A DNA stretch of 64,000 nt from Planctomycetota bacterium (lineage in GTDB: Bacteria > Planctomycetota > Brocadiia > SM23-32 > JAKLEA01): the NCBI GenBank assembly GCA_022711755.1, contig JAKLEA010000013.1, positions 1 through 64,000 of the forward strand, written 5' to 3'. Shown here in pieces: positions 59,295 to 64,000 of this stretch. The translations under genes were made by a program, and so were the position numbers. The notes under the pieces were generated by a model. It was not told where the DNA came from and did no database searches. It saw nothing but the letters and a program-made list of their open reading frames with translations. Position 1 is the first letter of the stretch. Each line of letters begins with the position of its first letter.

Positions 59295-62200
59295 ATGCAA
59301 TTAAAAAAGCTCGAAATGTTCGGGTTCAAATCCTTTGCGGATAAAACCGCCTTTGCCATCGGAACAGGGACCACCGCGTTCGTAGGGCCGAACGGTTGCG
59401 GCAAAAGCAATGTCGTGGACGCAATAAAGTGGGTGCTGGGAGAGCAGAGCGCAAAATCCCTGCGCGGCAAGGAAATGCAGGACGTGATATTCAACGGAAC
59501 TCATTCGCGCCCGCAACTCGGTTATGCGGAGGTATCCCTGACGATTGACAATTCCGACAACAAGCTGCCCGTGGACTTCCAGGAGGTCTGCGTAACGCGG
59601 CGACTGTTCCGCACGGGGGAGTCGGAATACCTGGTCAATCGCCAGCCGTCCCGCTTGCGCGACATACGCGAGATGTTCCTCGGTACCGGCGTGGGGATGA
59701 ACTGCTATTCCGTCATAGAGCAGGGGAATGTCGAGCAGATTGTCAACTCAAGCCCATTTGATCGAAGAGTGGTCTTCGAAGAGGCCGCTGGCATCAGCCG
59801 TTTCAAGAATCAGAAGAAGCAGGCCCTGGTCAAACTTGAGCGCGTCGAGCAGAACCTTCTGCGCGTCAACGACATCATCGAGGAAATTCAAAAGCAGCTT
59901 CGCAGCGTGAAGCTGCAGGCAGCCCGCGCGCGCAAATACAAAGAGTATTCTGACGAACTCCGGCTGCAACGTTGCGCCCTTTCCCTTTTCCGGAGCCGTG
60001 AGCTGGTCGCCCGTTGCAACGGAGCCGGGGAGGAACTGGGCAGACTGCAGAAGGACTCCGATGCGCTGAGCGCCGGCCGGCGGGAGGCCGAACAGAAACA
60101 GCAGGCGTTAATAAAAGCCATAGAGGAGATTGATTCGATCTCTGCCCAGGAGAGGGCAGACCTGGCATCGCTGAACGCAAGGCTCACGAACGCCCGGCAC
60201 GATCTCGATATCAACCGGCAGCGCATTGCCGAGATCGAGGAACAGCGCGGCTCACAGGGGCAACGCCGCGCCGATCTGCAGGCGCGCATCGCGCAACTCG
60301 AAACCGAGCGGGAATCCGGACGGGCGGACATGAGGAAAGTCGCCGACGATATCCGGAACCTGTCAACGGGGATTGACACGCAAAACGTCGAGCTGCAGCA
60401 GCTTCAGTTCGAGATTGACCGCCTGAACGAGGAAGCCGAAGAGAAGAAAACCCAGATCATTGAACTGCACAAAGAGGAAAGCATCCTCCAGAACATCCTT
60501 GGAACGCTCAGCTCCAACCGTTCGCGCCTTGAGGGGCGGCGCATCCGCGAGGCCGGAGCCATCCAGGAGCGGGAGGCGGCGGTAGCCGAGATCACCCGGC
60601 ACAAGGAATCAGCGGGCGGGCAGTTGCAGGATCTTGACGCATCCCGCGAAAAACTCCAGAAAGCGCAGAAGGACGGTCAGGAACGCCTGGAAACGCTTTC
60701 ATGGACTCTGGATGAGCTTAACAGCGAGCTTACGCGGCTGAAAACGGAATTGAGCGCCCGCCATTCGGAACGAAATGTCCTGAACGATCTTGAGAAGCGC
60801 CAGGAGGGGGTAGGAGCCGGCGTGAAGGCCGTTCTGAAGGCCGCCGCCGACGGCGAGCAGAGGCTTGCGGGAATCATGTGCATGGTTGCGGACGCCATTC
60901 GGGTTCCGGATCAGCACGCCGCCGCAATAGACGCCGCAATCGCCGGCAACGCCCAGAGCGTGATCATTGACACCCCCGCGTCGGCGACTTCGGCCGTAAC
61001 TTACGTGCGTGAAAAGAACCCCGGACGCGTGGGTTTCATCCCCCTTTCGGGACTGATGTCCCCGGCGGAAATCGAACCGGAAGGCCTTCCGGATGGCTGC
61101 ATTCCGGCGGGGGATATCGTGGAATGCGACGCGGAGATCGAGCCGGTCGTCGCGCGGCTTCTGGCAAACACATGGATAGCGCCGGACGTTTCTTCCGCAG
61201 TCGCCTTCGCGCATAACGGCTGCCCGGTCGGCGTCAGGCTTGTGACACCGGCGGGGGACATCGTGGAATCCCACGGCGCCATAACTGGCGGCCAGGCGCG
61301 GGAGATGGGACTCATCAGCCGCAAAAGCCGCCTCGCGAAACTTGACAAGGAAATCGCCAAGCTGACGGAGGACCACGCGGCGGCGGAGGAGAAGCGCCGG
61401 GAGATCGTTGACGAGACGACGCGGGTGAGACGTCAGGTGGACCAGCTTCGCCAGCAACTTCAGGAAACCCTGGTCCGCTTCACCGCCAAGCAGGGGGAGG
61501 TCGAGAGACTCCAAAGCCGCATCCAGCAGATGCTCGAGGAACAGGAGCTTGCCCGCGCTGAGCTTCTGGAGATTGACCGGGAGATCCGCGAGACCAGCGA
61601 AAAGGAAGCGAAGCGGATGGAAGACCTCGGGCTGATTCAGGAGCAGCGCCAGAAGCTCCAGTCCGAGGCGACCCGCGCCGACGACCAGGTCAAGATCAAG
61701 AGTTTCGAGCGTAACGGGCTGGCAGTCCGGATCAGCGACCTGAGGGCGGAGCTGGCCGGAATCCAGAGCCGGCGCGACAGCATCGAGGCGATGCTGAGAA
61801 GAATCGAACAGGGGAAATCAGAAACCGAGAATGACCTTGCCGCCATGCGCGGGCAGGACGAGCAGAACGAGCACAGACGCCGGGAGGCTCAGGCCCGCAT
61901 CGCCGAGTCGGAGCGCTTCTGCGAGGCGCACGCCGGCATCAGGGAGGAACACGAGCAACGCCTGCGGGATCTGGACGCCGAGCGCAACAAGGCCAGGGAG
62001 TCCCTGGAACTCATGCGCCAGGGCATGAGCGGCTTGCAGGAGCGGGAGGACGAGATTCAGCAGAAGGTCGGCAGGGCGCAGATGGACCAGATCGAGAGCC
62101 GGACTCGCCTGGAAGGGATGAACGCCCGGATACTGGACGATTATCGCATCTGGCTCCCGGTGCTTGACGCGCCGCCGGAGCAGCTTGAAGATCCGGCCCT

Positions 62201-63191
62201 CTGGCCGGAGGAGCCGCCTGAGCAGGAAGTTCCGGACCCGGCGCAGCAGGCCGTCGTCGCCGAGGCCCTGGCAGAGCAGCAGACGTCCGCGCTCGTTCAG
62301 CCGACAGCCGGCGCGCAACCGCCCGTGGAAGGCGCTCCAGCCCAGCTCACTGAAGCGCATGAAACCGACGAGATGAAGCCCGCCGTTCGGATCAACGTGC
62401 GCGAGGAGACATGCCGCTTCCGCGAAGCGATTCGGCAGATTGCCGATTCTCCGGAGACCGACTGGGTACAGGTTGAGAACGCATCCAAGGAACTCAAGAA
62501 CAGAATTGACCGCATCGGGAGCGTCAATCTGGACGCCATCCGCCAGCAGGAGGAGCTGGAGGAGCGGGAGAAGTTCCTCGTCGCGCAGAAGAGCGACCTT
62601 GAGCAATCCCGCCAGAGCCTGCAGGAAGTCATCAGAAAAATCAACCACACCAGCCGGGAACTGTTCAAGGAGACATTCGAGAAGATACAGGAACAGTTCT
62701 CCATTCTATTCCGCAAGCTGTTCGGCGGCGGGAAGGCCGAACTGCTGCTGCAGGAGAACGTGGACATACTGGAGGCCGGCGTTGAGATAATCGCTCGCCC
62801 GCCCGGAAAAGAGCCGAAGAGCCTGACCCTGCTTTCCGGCGGCGAGAAGGTGATGACGACAATCGCGCTGCTGTTCGCCATCTTCAGGTGCAAACCCAGC
62901 CCGTTCTGTTTCCTTGATGAGGTGGACGCGGCGCTGGACGAGAGCAACATCGGACGGTTCCTCGTCCTGCTCTCGGAATACGCGCGGGAATCGCAGTTCC
63001 TCATCATCACGCACAACAAGCGCACGATGAGCATCGCGGACGTCCTTTACGGCGTCACGCAGGAGGAGCTTGGAGTAAGCAAGTCCGTTAGGGTGGAGTT
63101 CTCCGAGGTGGAGCAGCACCTGCAGGACACGCGACCGCGCGCGTCCGGCGCGCCGGAAAAGAAAGAGCTGGAGGTTCCGGCGGCGGAGTGA
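59295..63191 (+). CDS. smc: Chromosome segregation protein SMC
   Basis: 1298 residues; usual bacterial SMC is about 1180. Walker A GPNGCGKSN (31-39), N-terminal coiled coil, hinge at about 520-680 with GAITGG, C-terminal coiled coil, signature LLSGGEK (about 1180) and Walker B FLDEVDAALDE (about 1210). It compacts and segregates chromosomes with ScpA/ScpB, not in this window. A Pro/Ala/Gln/Glu-rich segment at about 955-1040 interrupts the returning coiled coil. That extra length explains the size. Start has GGGGTAAG upstream. The neighbour upstream is the Lys-rich mini-protein. Confidence 0.95.
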   Translation: MQLKKLEMFGFKSFADKTAFAIGTGTTAFVGPNGCGKSNVVDAIKWVLGEQSAKSLRGKEMQDVIFNGTHSRPQLGYAEVSLTIDNSDNKLPVDFQEVCVTRRLFRTGESEYLVNRQPSRLRDIREMFLGTGVGMNCYSVIEQGNVEQIVNSSPFDRRVVFEEAAGISRFKNQKKQALVKLERVEQNLLRVNDIIEEIQKQLRSVKLQAARARKYKEYSDELRLQRCALSLFRSRELVARCNGAGEELGRLQKDSDALSAGRREAEQKQQALIKAIEEIDSISAQERADLASLNARLTNARHDLDINRQRIAEIEEQRGSQGQRRADLQARIAQLETERESGRADMRKVADDIRNLSTGIDTQNVELQQLQFEIDRLNEEAEEKKTQIIELHKEESILQNILGTLSSNRSRLEGRRIREAGAIQEREAAVAEITRHKESAGGQLQDLDASREKLQKAQKDGQERLETLSWTLDELNSELTRLKTELSARHSERNVLNDLEKRQEGVGAGVKAVLKAAADGEQRLAGIMCMVADAIRVPDQHAAAIDAAIAGNAQSVIIDTPASATSAVTYVREKNPGRVGFIPLSGLMSPAEIEPEGLPDGCIPAGDIVECDAEIEPVVARLLANTWIAPDVSSAVAFAHNGCPVGVRLVTPAGDIVESHGAITGGQAREMGLISRKSRLAKLDKEIAKLTEDHAAAEEKRREIVDETTRVRRQVDQLRQQLQETLVRFTAKQGEVERLQSRIQQMLEEQELARAELLEIDREIRETSEKEAKRMEDLGLIQEQRQKLQSEATRADDQVKIKSFERNGLAVRISDLRAELAGIQSRRDSIEAMLRRIEQGKSETENDLAAMRGQDEQNEHRRREAQARIAESERFCEAHAGIREEHEQRLRDLDAERNKARESLELMRQGMSGLQEREDEIQQKVGRAQMDQIESRTRLEGMNARILDDYRIWLPVLDAPPEQLEDPALWPEEPPEQEVPDPAQQAVVAEALAEQQTSALVQPTAGAQPPVEGAPAQLTEAHETDEMKPAVRINVREETCRFREAIRQIADSPETDWVQVENASKELKNRIDRIGSVNLDAIRQQEELEEREKFLVAQKSDLEQSRQSLQEVIRKINHTSRELFKETFEKIQEQFSILFRKLFGGGKAELLLQENVDILEAGVEIIARPPGKEPKSLTLLSGGEKVMTTIALLFAIFRCKPSPFCFLDEVDAALDESNIGRFLVLLSEYARESQFLIITHNKRTMSIADVLYGVTQEELGVSKSVRVEFSEVEQHLQDTRPRASGAPEKKELEVPAAE

Positions 63192-63701
63192 TTCAGCCGG
63201 AACGGAATGAAAAGCGGGATGCCTGTCAGTGTGATTCAACGCCTTTTCCTTATGGCCTTCGGAGGCATATTGAATAGTTCCGTGGAAAATCCTACTTTTT
63301 TCTCGTTTTTTTTCCGAATTTGAGATTGACATTCAGCCGCAGGCTTGATAATAGAAAAACCGGGATGTTTCCTGGGATGCCGCAGGCGCATCCGTTGCGA
63401 ACCCGGCTCGAAGGGATACCACCATAACGTGGGGGCGACAGTCGCGGAGTTATTGCGACAACCCGAAGGGCCGGGGGGGCTGCCATAACGCGGATATAGC
63501 GGAGCGCCGGGGCTGACCCCCTGCAAAAGCGATGGAAGCGGACGACGTGGAAAGCGCAGGGGGCGTAATACCGGATCCGGACTCTTGCAAATTCGAGTAC
63601 GCCTGATCCGTTGGAAGATGGGGGAAACCGTATCAATGCCAGGCATTTCCCATATGCCGCACGGGAGAATGTCCGGCGATCAGGAAGGAAGGAGCCTGAG
63701 A
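63192..63701. other. Leader region of the GloVer gene with strong stems
   Basis: 510 bases. Notable stems: CCGGG...CCCGG enclosing GGATGC-cgcagg-cGCATCC (63360-63405); GTCGC/GCGAC (63431-63449); CCCCCTGC/GCAGGGGG (63517-63563); and palindrome CCGGATCCGG (63571-63580). CCATAACG occurs twice (63422-63429 and 63482-63489). No stop-free plus-strand gene here; a minus-strand open frame of 140 codons covers it but has no recognisable motif. Confidence 0.5.
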
Positions 63702-64000
63702 ATGGCAGGGACAATCGGAAGTAGGTTTTTGGTTCTTATAGCAGGCATGGTTCTCTGTTGCGCCGGGGCGTCGGCGGACTGGGTCTTCAACACAATCCAC
63801 GAATTCAGCGGCGCGGACGGGCGGGAGCCGTACTGCGGCCTGACCCGCGACGGCGACACGCTCTATGGAATGACTCGCGGCGGTGGCGCGAATAGCTACG
63901 GAGTCGCCTTCCGCATGGATTCTGACGGCTCGGACTATGCCGTTCTGAGGTCCTTTGCGGGGGCGACGGGCGGATATCCCTCCGCTCGCCTGCTGCTTGA
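63702..64000 (+). CDS. Secreted GloVer tandem-repeat protein (partial at right edge)
   Basis: The first 99 residues are seen. A signal peptide (FLVLIAGMVLCCAGASA) leads to a GloVer/TIGR03803-type unit: HEFSGADGREPYCGLTRDGDTLYGMTRGGG, read in parts as LYGMTRGGG and GVAFRMDSDGS, then the start of a second unit (SFAGATGGYPSARLLL). These beta-propeller-like repeats are common in Gloeobacter, Verrucomicrobia and relatives. AAGGAAGGAG precedes the ATG. C-terminal anchor, if any, is outside the window. Confidence 0.85.
   Translation, partial: MAGTIGSRFLVLIAGMVLCCAGASADWVFNTIHEFSGADGREPYCGLTRDGDTLYGMTRGGGANSYGVAFRMDSDGSDYAVLRSFAGATGGYPSARLLL

Noticed and set aside
59317..59333. GGGTTCAAATCC, tRNA T-arm-like
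   Set aside because: It encodes GFKSF at the start of smc; no acceptor stem or anticodon arm surrounds it.
63292..63714. 140-codon minus-strand frame over the GloVer leader
   Set aside because: No motif and no ribosome-binding site; it covers a palindromic leader and the next gene's start.
1..64000. CRISPR array, tRNA, rRNA, integrase or transposase genes
   Set aside because: Looked for on both strands; no spaced direct repeats of the right size, no T-arm with matching acceptor stem and no transposase motif found.

Overview
The window is about 64 kb of GC-rich bacterial chromosome, densely coded on both strands. An outer membrane is implied by an LptF/LptG-family permease and by an OmpA-type peptidoglycan-binding domain. 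An anaerobic lifestyle is implied by a class III ribonucleotide reductase (nrdD, nrdG), several radical SAM enzymes and quinone-type pyrD/pyrK. The four-gene Gld-type ABC cluster with DUF4340, the GloVer repeat protein, the many secreted hydrolase-like proteins and the Thermotoga-like inositol genes suggest an uncultured anaerobe of the PVC/Lentisphaerota/Hydrogenedentota/Sumerlaeota kind. The phylum cannot be settled from the sequence alone. I see no rRNA, tRNA, CRISPR array, phage or intact insertion sequence.

Layout. 1-11 kb: mostly secreted or sugar/URO-D-type accessory proteins. 11-16 kb: alanine racemase, then an inositol cluster (iolM, a second zinc dehydrogenase, iolN) behind a near-consensus promoter and closed by a clear terminator. 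16-19 kb: orphan dihydrolipoamide acyltransferase and a DapA-family aldolase. 19-21.5 kb: AAA/DUF4143 ATPase and a zinc-ribbon membrane protein. 21.5-28.8 kb: a six-gene operon joining a nitrate/taurine-type ABC transporter, whose binding protein is fused to an OmpA domain, with PspA, a coiled-coil membrane protein and an AAA+ ATPase. 29-33.7 kb: M55 aminopeptidase, a receiver-plus-anti-sigma-type kinase protein, a SprT-like metalloprotease, a futalosine-type radical SAM enzyme and a small helical protein. 33.7-40.3 kb: ABC ATPase, ABC-2 permease, GldG and DUF4340. 40.6-47.8 kb: GHL10 glycosidase-like protein, pyrD-pyrK, DUF2851 and LptF/G. 48-53 kb: PHP phosphatase, TPR membrane protein, methyltransferase and Gfo/Idh/MocA oxidoreductase. 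53.2-58.6 kb: nrdR-nrdD-redoxin-nrdG-amrS behind a structured leader. 58.6-64 kb: a 39-residue Lys/Ala/Cys protein, an inverted-repeat-rich spacer, smc and the start of a GloVer repeat protein.

Most notable: (i) the PspA/AAA+/ABC/OmpA operon, a candidate envelope-sensing transporter with an unusual permease insertion; (ii) a leader RNA upstream of nrdR that can fold into a junction with its closing stem just ahead of the start codon, plus a duplicated operator-like 14-mer, one copy on the promoter; (iii) three dispersed copies of a cloverleaf-like palindromic repeat whose stems are kept by paired changes; (iv) a tiny histone-H1-tail-like protein with three cysteines next to smc.
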